This document shows positions 41,770 to 51,659 of a stretch of 64,000 nucleotides of DNA, piece by piece. Positions within the stretch are counted from its first letter, which is position 1; each line of letters starts with the position of its first letter. The DNA comes from Zestomonas insulae (GTDB lineage: Bacteria; Pseudomonadota; Gammaproteobacteria; Pseudomonadales; Pseudomonadaceae), in contig NZ_JAFEUP010000002.1 of the NCBI RefSeq assembly GCF_016901015.1, positions 434,001-498,000 of the forward strand, read 5' to 3'. The translations under genes and the position numbers were made by a program. The notes under the pieces were generated by a model. That model did not search any database. It was not told the DNA's origin and saw only the letters and a program-made list of their open reading frames with translations.

Positions 41770-42013
41770 GCTGATTTCTCCGGAGCGGGAGCCGAATCGC
41801 GATCGGCGATCGCAATGCTTCGACCACAACAACAGCGAAAAGTTTCCCGCGTCAGATCAACTGCTTGCTTACGCTTTAGGGGCGAAAAGCAAATGGACGT
41901 CAGAATTCTGTTATTTCAGACCCGAAGTCCCTTCAAAGCAAGATTAGCGGTCTTTTATGCCGACAACCGGTAACCTATGCACCAATTCGTTCCGATTCGT
42001 TTCGAGGTACCCC

Positions 42014-43336
<1,323 letters not shown>

Positions 43337-43440
43337 GGTCGCCGCGCCCCGGCAGATTGTTCGAACCATCCGCCGCAGCGGCGGGTCGGTAGTCAGGTAG
43401 GCCCCGCTCACGGGGCCGCTCTGGCTGCAGGAGGTTCGAC

Positions 43441-43836
43441 ATGGTTTACGACTGGGACCTGATGACGCGCGTACTGCACGAAGTGCAGAACTCGGCGGAC
43501 AAGCACTTCGCCCCCCGCGCCTATGCCGAGGAGGAAGCCGCCGCGCGTGACCTCGCCGGTGCGCCGGTGGACAACCTCGACCACCTGAAGACCGAAGCGA
43601 CCAACTACGAGTCTTTGCTCTATAACGGCGGCTTCATCGAATCGCGTCCGGAAAGCGAAGGCGGCACCGGCGACAACTTCGTGCTCACCGAACGCGGCTC
43701 CCAATTGCTGGCGCTGATCGACCCCAGCTACCCCGGCAGCGAACACCCACGCGAGCTGCTCGACGCGCAGGGCGAGGCGGCCCTGGTTCCGGAAGTCTTC
43801 GACGAGCTGGCGCAGCAGGCGGTGCGCAGCGATTAG
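43441..43836 (+). CDS. DUF2513-like hypothetical protein
   Basis: 131-residue soluble protein. The opening YDWDLMTRVLHEVQNSADKH, then a helical stretch leading to EATNYESLLYNGGFIESR and FVLTERGSQLLALI, resembles the winged-helix-like DUF2513 family (helix, helix, hydrophobic wing, LT-x-G-x-x-LL end). The acidic C-terminus (EVFDELAQQAVRSD) extends beyond that domain. Function unknown; a phage- or regulation-related role is typical of the family but unproven here. It lies 104 bp after the helicase gene on the same strand and is followed by a hairpin. Confidence 0.7.
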   Translation: MVYDWDLMTRVLHEVQNSADKHFAPRAYAEEEAAARDLAGAPVDNLDHLKTEATNYESLLYNGGFIESRPESEGGTGDNFVLTERGSQLLALIDPSYPGSEHPRELLDAQGEAALVPEVFDELAQQAVRSD

Positions 43837-43843
43837 GTCGAAA

Positions 43844-43864
43844 CGCGCAGCATCACGCTGCGCG
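43844..43864 (+). terminator. Hairpin after the DUF2513-like gene
   Basis: CGCGCAGC (43844-43851) pairs with GCTGCGCG (43857-43864), 5-base loop, 8 bp past the stop codon. No U-tract. Confidence 0.45.
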
Positions 43865-43874
43865 CAGGCATCCA

Positions 43875-43898
43875 CCCTGGGCCGTTCCTGGCCCAGGG
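43875..43898 (-). terminator. Hairpin abutting the egtD stop
   Basis: CCCTGGGCC (43875-43883) pairs perfectly with GGCCCAGGG (43890-43898), 6-base loop. It touches the TAG of egtD on the minus strand. No U-tract; with the neighbouring hairpin it separates two convergent transcripts. Confidence 0.5.
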
Positions 43899-44864
43899 CT
43901 ACTCACGTTCCAGGTAGTGCACGCTGAACAGGCGCTGCGGGTCGGTCCAGCAGGCCACCGAGCGGAAGCCAGCGGTACCGGCCAGGTCGCAGAAGCTGGC
44001 GGTGGTGTACTTGTAGGAATTCTCCGTGTGCAGGCTTTCCCCGGCGGCGAAGCTGAACCGCTGGCTTTCGATGCGCACCTGCTGCGCCTGCGGGCTGATC
44101 AGGTGCATCTCGATGCGCGACTCCCGCTCGTTGAAGAACGCATGGTGGACGAAGCGTTTCGGATCGATGTCGCTGTCCAGCTCGCGGCGGATGCGCTCGA
44201 GCAGGTTGAGGTTGAACGCTGCAGTTACCCCCGCTTCATCGTTGTAGGCCGCCTCCAGCACCTGGCGGTCCTTGACCAGGTCGACACCGATCAGCAAGCC
44301 GCCATGTTTGGGCAGCAGTTCGTGCAAATTGCTGAGAAAGGCCGCGGCTTCGGTGGGGGTGAAGTTGCCGATGCTCGAACCCGGGAAGAACGCCAGCGGG
44401 TGCGCGCCGTCGAAGCCTTCGGGCAAATGCAGCGGCTGCGAGAAGTCGGCGCAGGCGGCGTGCACGTCCAGCCAGGGGTAGTCGTCGGCCAGTCGAGCGG
44501 TGCTGTCGCGCAGGAAGTCCTGGGAGATGTCGATGCCCAGGTAGCTGGCCGGGTGCATCGCTTCAAGCAGCAGGCGCACCTTGCGGCTGGCACCGCTGCC
44601 CAGCTCGACCAGGTTGGCCTGGTGCCCGGCGATCTCTGCGATGGTGTGTGCGGCGCTGGCGAGGATGGCTTCTTCGGTGCGCGTCGGGTAGTACTCCGGT
44701 TGCTGGCAGATCTGCTCGAACAGCTCCGACCCGCGGCGATCGTAGAAGAACTTCGGCGAGGCCCACTTGGGGTCCGTGGCAAAGCCGTCCAGGGTGGTCT
44801 GGCGCAGGCTGGCGCATGGCAGGGTGGGATGCTGTTCGTCGTGGAAGTGCACGGTGTGCGGCAT
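43899..44864 (-). CDS. egtD: L-histidine N-alpha-methyltransferase
   Basis: 321-residue SAM-dependent enzyme that trimethylates histidine to hercynine, the first step to ergothioneine. EgtD landmarks: PKWASPKFFYDRRGSELFEQ near the N-terminus, ICQQPEYYPTRTEEAIL, the SAM motif LVELGSGASRKVRLLLEA, FFPGSSIGNFTPTEA, GVDLVKDRQVLEAAYNDEAG, and the C-terminal SYKYTTASFCDLAGTAGF. GGGAGG precedes the ATG at 44864, which is 2 bp after the egtB stop, so the two are tightly coupled. No EgtA, EgtC or EgtE homologue is visible nearby, so the later steps must use genes elsewhere or a different route. Confidence 0.93.
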   Translation of the reverse strand: MPHTVHFHDEQHPTLPCASLRQTTLDGFATDPKWASPKFFYDRRGSELFEQICQQPEYYPTRTEEAILASAAHTIAEIAGHQANLVELGSGASRKVRLLLEAMHPASYLGIDISQDFLRDSTARLADDYPWLDVHAACADFSQPLHLPEGFDGAHPLAFFPGSSIGNFTPTEAAAFLSNLHELLPKHGGLLIGVDLVKDRQVLEAAYNDEAGVTAAFNLNLLERIRRELDSDIDPKRFVHHAFFNERESRIEMHLISPQAQQVRIESQRFSFAAGESLHTENSYKYTTASFCDLAGTAGFRSVACWTDPQRLFSVHYLERE

Positions 44865-44866
44865 GT

Positions 44867-46156
44867 TCACGCCTCCCTGGCCAGGCGCAGGCCGGTGAAC
44901 GGCCAGCGCATGTGCGGGTAGAAGAAATTGCGGTAGGTGCTGCGAATGTGTTCGGCGGGGGTCGCGCAGCAACCGCCGCGCAGGACCATCTGGCCGCTCA
45001 TGAACTTGCCGTTGTACTCGCCGAGGCTGCCGGGTAGCGCGCGAAAGCCGGGGTAGGGGCGGTAGGCGCTGGCGGTCCATTCCCAGACATCGCCGAACAG
45101 CTGCAGCGGGCCTTCGCGCTCGGCAGTGACGTCGGCGGCGATCGGCTGCAGGAAGCCGCTGTCGTAGAAATTGCCGGAGAGCGGCGCGTCCTGCGCGGCG
45201 ACTTCCCACTCGGCTTCACTGGGCAGCCGAGCGCCGGCCCAGCTGGCGTAGGCGTCGGCCTCGAAGAAACTCAGGTGACAGACCGGCGCGTGCAGGTCCA
45301 GCGGCCGAGGCCCGCCGAGGGTCAGCTCGTGCCAGCCGTCTTCGTCATGCCGCCAGTACAGCGGCGCCGTCCAGTCGCATTGGCCGACGGTGGTCCAACC
45401 ATCGGCCAGCCACAGCTCGGAGCGGGCATAACCGCCGTCCAGAATGAACGCCAGGTACTCGCCGTTGATCACCGGACGGCTGGCCAGGCGGAACGCGTCG
45501 AGGAACACCCGGTGGCGCGGTCGCTCGCAATCGAAGGCAAACCCAGCGCCGCTGTGGCCGATTTCGTAGAGACCGCTCGGGTAGGCGTGCCAGGTCGCTT
45601 CGGCGGCCGGCCGGCACGGCTGTGCGGGCAGGTCGCTGCGGTAAGCGGGGCGCAGCGGGTTCTGCGCGAGGATGTGCTTGATGTCCATCAGCAGCAGTTC
45701 CTGATGCTGCTGCTCATGGTGCATACCGAGCTCGATGCGTCGTGCAATCTCCTCGGCGTGCGCGGCCGGTGGCGCGGCGAGCAGCTCGCCGAGGCAGCGG
45801 TCGACATGCGCGCGGTAGGCCAGCACCTCGGCGACCGTCGGGCGCGACAGCAAGCCGCGCTCGGCGCGCGGGAAGGGCGTGCCGTGAGTCTGGTAGTAGG
45901 AGTTGAACAGGTGATCGTAGAGCGGCTCTGGCGTGCGGTAGTTGGGCAGGTAGGGTCGCAGCAGGAAGGCCTCGAAGAACCAGCTGACGTGCGCCAGGTG
46001 CCACTTAGGCGGGCTGACGTCGGGCATGCTCTGGATCACGTGATCTTCCGCCGTCAGTGGCGCGCAGATCGCCTCGCTGGTGGCGCGCACCCGCTGCAGT
46101 CGCGCGCTGAGCGTGGCGTCGGACTCTGGAAAAAGCTGCCTGGCCTGGCGATTCAT
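44867..46156 (-). CDS. egtB: Ergothioneine biosynthesis protein EgtB (sulfoxide synthase)
   Basis: 429-residue non-heme iron enzyme that joins hercynine to a cysteine-type thiol with oxygen. The N-terminal DinB-like domain carries the iron ligands: PKWHLAHVSWFF (His near 53) and HHEQQHQELLLMDIKH (H-x3-H, 147 and 151). The C-terminal formylglycine-generating-enzyme-like domain (about 190-425) has FRLASRPVINGEYLAFI, WAGARLPSEAEWEVAA, VWEWTASAYRPYPGF, VLRGGCCATP and RNFFYPHMRWPFTGLRLA. Whether it takes cysteine or gamma-glutamylcysteine is not predictable here. It is the first gene of the egtB-egtD pair, with an AGGAG site before its ATG. Confidence 0.93.
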   Translation of the reverse strand: MNRQARQLFPESDATLSARLQRVRATSEAICAPLTAEDHVIQSMPDVSPPKWHLAHVSWFFEAFLLRPYLPNYRTPEPLYDHLFNSYYQTHGTPFPRAERGLLSRPTVAEVLAYRAHVDRCLGELLAAPPAAHAEEIARRIELGMHHEQQHQELLLMDIKHILAQNPLRPAYRSDLPAQPCRPAAEATWHAYPSGLYEIGHSGAGFAFDCERPRHRVFLDAFRLASRPVINGEYLAFILDGGYARSELWLADGWTTVGQCDWTAPLYWRHDEDGWHELTLGGPRPLDLHAPVCHLSFFEADAYASWAGARLPSEAEWEVAAQDAPLSGNFYDSGFLQPIAADVTAEREGPLQLFGDVWEWTASAYRPYPGFRALPGSLGEYNGKFMSGQMVLRGGCCATPAEHIRSTYRNFFYPHMRWPFTGLRLAREA

Positions 46157-46373
46157 GGGTATCTCCTGTGCCAGCCCGTTGTGCGCGGCACTCTTGCAAC
46201 CGACCCGCAGTTATAAGCAAAGGTTCAGGGGGAATGAGTACCGTCACAGTATTGAAGCCGCTGCGCTTGCTGGCCTGGCAACCGGACCGATGACACGTCG
46301 GGTAACGCTTGCGGCCGGTCGAGCAGGCGGCGCTTGGGCCACACTCTGGGCCACGCGAAAGAGGAGTGGCAGC

Positions 46374-47510
46374 ATGCTGAAATGGCTTGGGTGGGGGATG
46401 GCGCTGCTGTTCGGCGGCGCATTGCAGGCGGCACCGGGGACGCACCCCAGTGAACTCGGCGAGGTGACCAGCGAAGTCGTTGCCCGTGATCTCGAGCATC
46501 CCTGGGCGCTGGCGTTCCTGCCCGACGGACGCATGCTGGTCAGCGAGCGGCCGGGGCGCTTGCGCGTGGTGGGCGCCGACGGGCGGCTGTCGAAGCCCCT
46601 GGGCGGCGTGCCGCAGGTGTTCGCCAAGGGGCAGGGCGGTCTGCTTGACGTGGTGCTGTCACCGGACTTTGCTCGCGATCGTTTGGTCTACCTGTCCTTT
46701 GCCGAAGGCGGCGGCGCGGATGGCCTTGCTGGCACCGCGGTGGGACGCGGCAGACTGGCTGACGACCTTGGTCGGCTGGAGGATTTCCAGGTGATCTTCC
46801 GCCAGCAGCCGAAGCTGTCCAGTGGCATCCATTTCGGCTCGCGGCTGGTGTTCGATCGAAGCGGGCACCTGTTCATCGCCCTAGGCGAGAACAATCAGCG
46901 CCCCACCGCGCAGGACCTCGACAAGCTGCAGGGCAAGGTGGTGCGCCTGTTTCCGGACGGTAGCGTGCCGCCGGACAATCCCTTCATCGGCCGCCAAGGC
47001 GTGCGCCCGGAAATCTGGTCGTACGGCCACCGCAACCAGCAGGGCGCGGCGCTCAATCCATGGAGTGGCCAATTGTGGACCCACGAGCACGGCCCGCGTG
47101 GCGGCGATGAGCTGAACATCCCGCAGGCCGGCAAGAACTACGGCTGGCCGCTGACGACCCATGGCATCAACTATTCGCTGCTGCCGATCCCTGAAGCCAA
47201 GGGCAAGAGCCTGGCCGGCACCGAGGCCGCGCAGTACGTCTGGGAGAAGTCGCCGGCGATCAGCGGCATGGCCTTCTACGACGGGCAGCGCTTCCCGGCG
47301 TGGCAGCACAGCCTGTTCATCGGCGCACTGGCGCAGCAGGCGCTTATTCGCCTGCAGCTCGACGGCGATCGGGTGGTGCATGAGGAACGCTTGTTGGAAG
47401 ACCTCGATCAGCGCATTCGCGATGTGCGCCTGGGGCCGGACGGCTACCTGTACCTGCTCACCGATGCGGCGGACGGCGAGCTGTTGCGCGTCGGTCTGCG
47501 CGCGCGCTGA
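46374..47510 (+). CDS. Secreted PQQ-type sugar dehydrogenase (Asd/YliI-like)
   Basis: 378-residue periplasmic six-bladed beta-propeller of the soluble aldose dehydrogenase family. Signal peptide residues 1-21 (ending GGALQA-APG). Typical blades: EHPWALAFLPDGRMLVSERP, GGLLDVVLSPDFARDRLVYL, SGIHFGSRLVFDRSGHLFIA, EIWSYGHRNQQGAALNP and WTHEHGPRGGDELNIP, the last carrying the PQQ/metal-site residues. E. coli YliI oxidises aldose sugars with PQQ. The start ATG 46374 follows GAGGAG. It is divergent from egtB across 217 bp in which I see nothing specific. Confidence 0.92.
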   Translation: MLKWLGWGMALLFGGALQAAPGTHPSELGEVTSEVVARDLEHPWALAFLPDGRMLVSERPGRLRVVGADGRLSKPLGGVPQVFAKGQGGLLDVVLSPDFARDRLVYLSFAEGGGADGLAGTAVGRGRLADDLGRLEDFQVIFRQQPKLSSGIHFGSRLVFDRSGHLFIALGENNQRPTAQDLDKLQGKVVRLFPDGSVPPDNPFIGRQGVRPEIWSYGHRNQQGAALNPWSGQLWTHEHGPRGGDELNIPQAGKNYGWPLTTHGINYSLLPIPEAKGKSLAGTEAAQYVWEKSPAISGMAFYDGQRFPAWQHSLFIGALAQQALIRLQLDGDRVVHEERLLEDLDQRIRDVRLGPDGYLYLLTDAADGELLRVGLRAR

Positions 47511-47534
47511 GCTGCCGCGCCGCGGGGGCGGCGC

Positions 47535-49793
47535 TTACAGTTCGGCGCCAGGGAACACCGGTTGCGGATCGAGCGTCTGCGGTACGACCAGGCGTGCCGC
47601 CGCGCTTTCCTCGGACTGCTCAAGGTCGAGCAGGTCGGCGGCCAGCAGCGGCTCGGTGACCACGCTGAAGTCACGGATCTCGATGGTGCCGCGTCCCGCG
47701 CCGAGCAGGTGGAAGGAGAACGCCTTGCGGGTTTCCAGGTTGTCGAAGCCGAAGCTGACTTCCAGGGTTTTGCCGGGCTTGAGCGGCGGCAGCGCCGGGA
47801 CCAGCTCGGCGACGTCGCGGTCGAACTCCTTGGTCTTCAGCGCCAGGCTGGCGCCTTGCTTGTCCAGGCGCAGGGCGCGGATCTTCAGAGTTACCCGGGT
47901 GTGGGTGCCTTTCGGCAGTTCCAGGTACTGCGCGCCGATCAGGTTGTCTGCCCAGTCGTTGCCGAACGCCGCTGGCAGGCGAATGCGCTCGTTGTTGGCG
48001 AACTGGTAGTGCTGGCCGGCCTGGCCACCCGTCAACGACTGGTCGAGCAGCGCCGCGCGTTGGCTGACCAGGCGCGCCTGCTTGCCGCCGAAGCGACCCA
48101 GGTAGCGTGCCTTGTCGGCGATGAAGCCGTCGCTGGCGTAGCGCCGGCAGACCTGCTGGAAGTCGCACTCGACCAGGTTGCCTTTGCCGTCGTGCTCGCG
48201 CAGCAGGCCGTTGGTGTAGGAGATGATCTCGCGGCCGCTGGCGTAGTTGCGGAACAGTGAGCGTCCGCTCAGCCCGGACGGCACGCTGAAGCCGAAGTAG
48301 TCGAGCACCGAGGCGCTCAGGTCGACATGCCCGTAGACCCCCTGCTTGAGCGTCGGCAGTTGCGCCTGTTCGGGGGCGAAGACCAGGTTGAAGCCCCACG
48401 CGGACGCCAGCCGCACATCGTCGATGCCGTGCGATTCATCCGAGGTGACGATGACCAGGGTGTCTTTCAGCACACCCTGTTTCTCCAGGCCGGCGAGGAA
48501 GTCGGCCACGGCGTCGTCGAGGTAGCCGATGGCCGCCTGCTTGGCGTTCGGGTAGCGGGACAGGTAGTCGTCCGGCGCAGAGTAGGGCTGGTGGGTGCCA
48601 ACGGTGAGCAGGGTCAGCATCCACGGCTTCTTCTGCCGGCGCAGCTGTTTGACATAGCCCAGTGCGCCCTCGAAGTAGGCCTTGTCGTCCATGCCCCAGG
48701 GGAATTCAAGGTACGGCTTGTTCTTGAACCAGTCGCGACCGAGGGTCTTGTCGAAGCCGATGTGCGGCATGATCTGGTCTTTGGCCATGAAGCGCAGCCC
48801 GGCACCCTGCAGGAAGTGCGTGCTGAAACCCTGCTCGTGGAGCTGCGCGGGCAGGCATTGCTGGTTGCGCAGCGAGTTGTTGAGCATCTCCACGCCCTTC
48901 GGCGTGCCGCTGTCGAGCTTGTCGTAGTCGCCACAGAGCATGGCGTACAGGCCGCGGATGGTCTGGTGGGTGTGCAGCACATAGTCCGGCGTGCTCATGC
49001 TGCGCGTTGCCCATTGGCTGAGGCGCGGCATCAGGTTTTCTTGATAGCTGCTGCGGATCGCCTCGCGGTTTCGCGCGATGTAGGCGCCGGGGATGCCTTC
49101 CAGGGTGACGATCAGCACGTTGCGCGCCTTGCCGGCCGGCAGCAGGCGATCACCGTTGAGGTCGAGCTGGGTGAGGCCGGCGATGTCCGGCGGCACTTCC
49201 GGTTCGTCCGCGCTGAGGCGATCTTCCACGGCGAATTGCGCAGCGCTGAGGCCTTCCGCCAGCACCTTGTGCGCCAGGTTGAATTGTTTCCACTGATCGG
49301 ATTCGCTCGGCTGCCAGTACTGGCTAGCGGCGTGCCCGGCGAGCAGCAGCGCGGGCAGTGCGTACCAGTACTTCGAAAGGTGCAGCGACGAACGGCGCCA
49401 GCCGAAGGCGAGGCACAGCAGTAGGGAGGCGACCAAGCCCAGCAGCAGGGCGGGGTGACTGATGCCGCCGCCTTCCGTGGAGTGACTGAGGAATTGCGCA
49501 TCGGTCAGATACTGCAGGTCACTCAGCTCCGGCATGCGGCTGACCGCGCTGACCAGTTCCACATTACCCAGCAGCAGCACGCCCCACAGCAGCATCACCG
49601 GCACGCCGAGCCACAGCGAGCGGTTGTGCAGCAGCAGGACCAGCAAGCCGCCGATCGCCAGGTCGGAGGTATAGCCGTAGCCATTCGACCAGCCCAGCCA
49701 GAAACGGCTGAGCAGCGGTAGCAGCAAGAACAGCGCTACCAGAGCGAGCAGGGAGCCCCAACGCTGGAGAAAAGGCGAGCTGGAATGACGCAC
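47535..49793 (-). CDS. LTA synthase-like membrane phosphoglycerol transferase/sulfatase family protein
   Basis: 752-residue inner membrane protein: about five hydrophobic segments in residues 10-165, a linker, then an extracytoplasmic alkaline-phosphatase-fold catalytic domain (about 220-560). Motifs are NVLIVTLEGIPGAYIARN (metal-binding Glu), VLHTHQTIRGLYAMLCGDYD (region of the Thr nucleophile), TVGTHQPYSAPDDY and VTSDESHGIDD (metal Asp/His). Relatives transfer phosphoglycerol to glucans (OpgB) or lipoteichoic acid; Gram-negative homologues may modify periplasmic glucans. A 190-residue C-terminal beta domain extends beyond the usual length. Start GTG 49793 has AGGAG at 6-base spacing. Confidence 0.9.
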   Translation of the reverse strand: MRHSSSPFLQRWGSLLALVALFLLLPLLSRFWLGWSNGYGYTSDLAIGGLLVLLLHNRSLWLGVPVMLLWGVLLLGNVELVSAVSRMPELSDLQYLTDAQFLSHSTEGGGISHPALLLGLVASLLLCLAFGWRRSSLHLSKYWYALPALLLAGHAASQYWQPSESDQWKQFNLAHKVLAEGLSAAQFAVEDRLSADEPEVPPDIAGLTQLDLNGDRLLPAGKARNVLIVTLEGIPGAYIARNREAIRSSYQENLMPRLSQWATRSMSTPDYVLHTHQTIRGLYAMLCGDYDKLDSGTPKGVEMLNNSLRNQQCLPAQLHEQGFSTHFLQGAGLRFMAKDQIMPHIGFDKTLGRDWFKNKPYLEFPWGMDDKAYFEGALGYVKQLRRQKKPWMLTLLTVGTHQPYSAPDDYLSRYPNAKQAAIGYLDDAVADFLAGLEKQGVLKDTLVIVTSDESHGIDDVRLASAWGFNLVFAPEQAQLPTLKQGVYGHVDLSASVLDYFGFSVPSGLSGRSLFRNYASGREIISYTNGLLREHDGKGNLVECDFQQVCRRYASDGFIADKARYLGRFGGKQARLVSQRAALLDQSLTGGQAGQHYQFANNERIRLPAAFGNDWADNLIGAQYLELPKGTHTRVTLKIRALRLDKQGASLALKTKEFDRDVAELVPALPPLKPGKTLEVSFGFDNLETRKAFSFHLLGAGRGTIEIRDFSVVTEPLLAADLLDLEQSEESAAARLVVPQTLDPQPVFPGAEL

Positions 49794-50019
49794 AGGAACT
49801 CCTGAGATAAGGCAGAGAGAATCCGCAAAGAACCGGACCAACGGGCCGGGCTGACTATCAGTCTGACATCATTCTGAAATACCGCTTTGATATGGACCAG
49901 CGGCATATGCGGAGGTGCCGGCGAAAACTGTGTCAGAAGATGTGTGGTCGCATTGGCTGAACCTGTCCGCCATCCCTGGCTCCAAACTGGACGGTCAGCG
50001 CAACGGAGCAGGAGCGAGC

Positions 50020-50919
50020 ATGGGGTTGTCGGCAGTACGCGATTTGGCGCCGCTGGAGATATTCAAAGCCACCTTCCACGAATTTCTCGATGACGAGATG
50101 CCGACCTATGCCTCGGCGCTGGCCTACCAGATGCTGTTCTCGCTGTTCCCGTTCGTGCTGTTTCTGATTGCCCTGCTGGGCTTCCTGCACTTGCCGGAGT
50201 TCTTTGCCTGGTTGCGCGAGCAGGTGCAGTACGTCCTGCCGAGCCAGGCGGCGGACATGATCAACCCGATCGTCGACCAGCTGCAGCAGCGCGAGGGTGG
50301 ATTGCTTTCGGTGGGGATTCTGATTGCGCTGTGGTCGGCATCGGCCGGCATGCGCTCGACGATGAGTGCGATGAACGCTGCGTACGACGTACCGGAGGGC
50401 CGCCCGCTGTGGAAGCGGCTGCCGCTGTCGATCATCTATACCTTTGGCTTCGCCGGCATGCTGTTGGCGGTGGCGGCGTTGATGGTGCTCGGTCCGCAGG
50501 TAACCGGCTGGCTGGCGGCCTACGTAGGCCTGGAAGAGGTGGTCGTCACGCTGTGGACTTGGTTGCGCTGGCCGCTGATCGTGCTGCTGATGATGGTCGC
50601 GGTGGCGCTGTTGTACTTCGTCGCCCCGGATGTGAAGCAGAAGTTTCGTTTCATTACGCCCGGCTCGATCTTCTCGGTGATCGCCTGGATCGCCGCGACG
50701 CTGGCGTTCGGTTACTACGTGAAGAACTTTGCCGACTACAACGCCATGTACGGCAGCATCGGCGCGATCATCGTGCTGTTGCTGTACTTCTACATTTCGG
50801 CGGCGGTGTTGCTGTTTGGGGCGGAGCTGAATGCGGTGATCGAACACCGATTGGCGCAGGGCAAGAATCCGGGAGACAAGACGTTTCCGGGGGAGAGTGC
50901 TGAGGAGCGGGGGGCTTGA
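50020..50919 (+). CDS. YihY/BrkB-family inner membrane protein
   Basis: 299-residue membrane protein of the YihY/virulence factor BrkB family (once called ribonuclease BN, wrongly). Landmarks: FLDDEMPTYASALAYQMLFS near the N-terminus (YASALAY is the family hallmark), FPFVLFLIALLGFL, ILIALWSASAGMRSTMSAMN, YTFGFAGMLLAVAALMVLG, VKQKFRFITPGSIFSVIAWI, and GSIGAIIVLLLYFYISAAVL with LFGAELNAVIEHR at the end. Its role is unknown; transport or envelope maintenance is proposed. Start ATG 50020 follows AGGAG; a GTG at 49915 embedded in a GGAGGTG was rejected because it adds 35 untypical residues. Confidence 0.92.
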   Translation: MGLSAVRDLAPLEIFKATFHEFLDDEMPTYASALAYQMLFSLFPFVLFLIALLGFLHLPEFFAWLREQVQYVLPSQAADMINPIVDQLQQREGGLLSVGILIALWSASAGMRSTMSAMNAAYDVPEGRPLWKRLPLSIIYTFGFAGMLLAVAALMVLGPQVTGWLAAYVGLEEVVVTLWTWLRWPLIVLLMMVAVALLYFVAPDVKQKFRFITPGSIFSVIAWIAATLAFGYYVKNFADYNAMYGSIGAIIVLLLYFYISAAVLLFGAELNAVIEHRLAQGKNPGDKTFPGESAEERGA

Positions 50920-50970
50920 GCATTCGCGCACCGCACGCCGGAAGACTCCGGCGCTGGGCGGCGAGAGGTG

Positions 50971-51150
50971 TTACTTCTTACCGAGGGTGATGTGGCGGGT
51001 GGGGGTGTAAACCTGGCCACTGACGCCGCGGGCGATTTCCTGAATCTCACCGCCGGATTTGAGGAAGGCGGCGACCTGGGCCTCAATGGATTCACGGGTT
51101 TCCACCGCCGGTGGCGGCTTGGGCTTGCTGTGGGATTCCTTGATACGCAT
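50971..51150 (-). CDS. Small basic hypothetical protein
   Basis: 59-residue soluble protein: a Lys/Pro-rich N-terminus (MRIKESHSKPKPPPAVETRE), a helix (SIEAQVAAFLKSGGEIQEIA) and a short glycine-containing end (RGVSGQVYTPTRHITLGKK). I recognise it only as a type of conserved small protein found in pseudomonads; the GGEIQEIxRGVSG motif suggests an RNA- or ribosome-associated factor, but that is a guess. Start 51150 follows AGAGGA; an in-frame ATG at 51189 would add 13 residues. It lies downstream of the cold-shock gene's bidirectional terminator. Confidence 0.7.
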   Translation of the reverse strand: MRIKESHSKPKPPPAVETRESIEAQVAAFLKSGGEIQEIARGVSGQVYTPTRHITLGKK

Positions 51151-51200
51151 GGAAGTCGTCCTCTCCAAATTGGGCACCGAAATCGGCAACCCTAGAATGA

Positions 51201-51227
51201 AAAAAACCGGCCCGAGGGCCGGTTTTC
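51201..51227 (-). terminator. Bidirectional intrinsic terminator of the cold-shock gene
   Basis: AAAACCGGCCC (51203-51213) pairs with GGGCCGGTTTT (51216-51226). On the minus strand the stem is followed by TTTTTT, and on the plus strand by TTTTC. It lies 18 bp past the cold-shock gene's stop. Confidence 0.88.
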
Positions 51228-51244
51228 TCGATGCGCCAGCGTGA

Positions 51245-51454
51245 TTAGATCACCTGGACCTCATCAGCTTGCATGCCTTTCTGGCCTTTAACAGCGATGA
51301 AGGAGACCTTTTGGCCTTCTTTCAGCGATTTGAAGCCAGTGCTCTGGATCGAGCGGAAGTGCACGAACAGGTCAGGACCGTTTTCCGGGGTGATGAAGCC
51401 GAAGCCTTTTTCATCGTTGAACCACTTGACGGTGCCAGTTTGACGATCGGACAT
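51245..51454 (-). CDS. Cold-shock domain protein (CspA family)
   Basis: 69-residue single-domain OB-fold protein that binds single-stranded RNA and DNA. RNP1 KGFGFI and RNP2 LFVHF are intact in the stretch [20 protein letters not shown] and [10 protein letters not shown]; the domain ends [11 protein letters not shown]. Closest in pattern to P. aeruginosa CapB (PA3266), from memory. AAGGAG precedes the ATG at 51454; the longer open frame upstream is its 5' leader, which is usually long in cold-shock mRNAs and may fold as a thermosensor. It ends in a strong bidirectional terminator. Confidence 0.95.
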   Translation of the reverse strand: MSDRQTGTVKWFNDEKGFGFITPENGPDLFVHFRSIQSTGFKSLKEGQKVSFIAVKGQKGMQADEVQVI

Positions 51455-51659
51455 GATGATGCTCCTTGAACAAAGTAAACGCGGCTGGAACAGCCCAGAC
51501 CACGACTGAGTGCAAAGAGTAAGGAAACCGTTGGATCGAGACACATGCAACACAGTGCGGACACATTACACCCAGACGGCTAATTTACCTAGGTATTTCT
51601 GCCCGGCGGTGTACGGTCGGCCTGGCACGTTGCACGCAACGGCCAGGTCGTGATCCGTG

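Noticed and set aside
41957..42013. Upstream ATG for the DEAD-box helicase
   Set aside because: Adds 19 untypical residues; GTG 42014 has GAGG spacing and matches family starts.
49915..50019. A GTG start 35 codons upstream for the YihY gene, embedded in a GGAGGTG
   Set aside because: The extension is not typical of the family, and the ATG at 50020 has its own AGGAG site.
51622..51638. TGGCACGTTGCACGCA considered as a sigma-54 promoter
   Set aside because: The -12 element is ACGCA rather than TTGC(A/T), and no plus-strand gene lies downstream.
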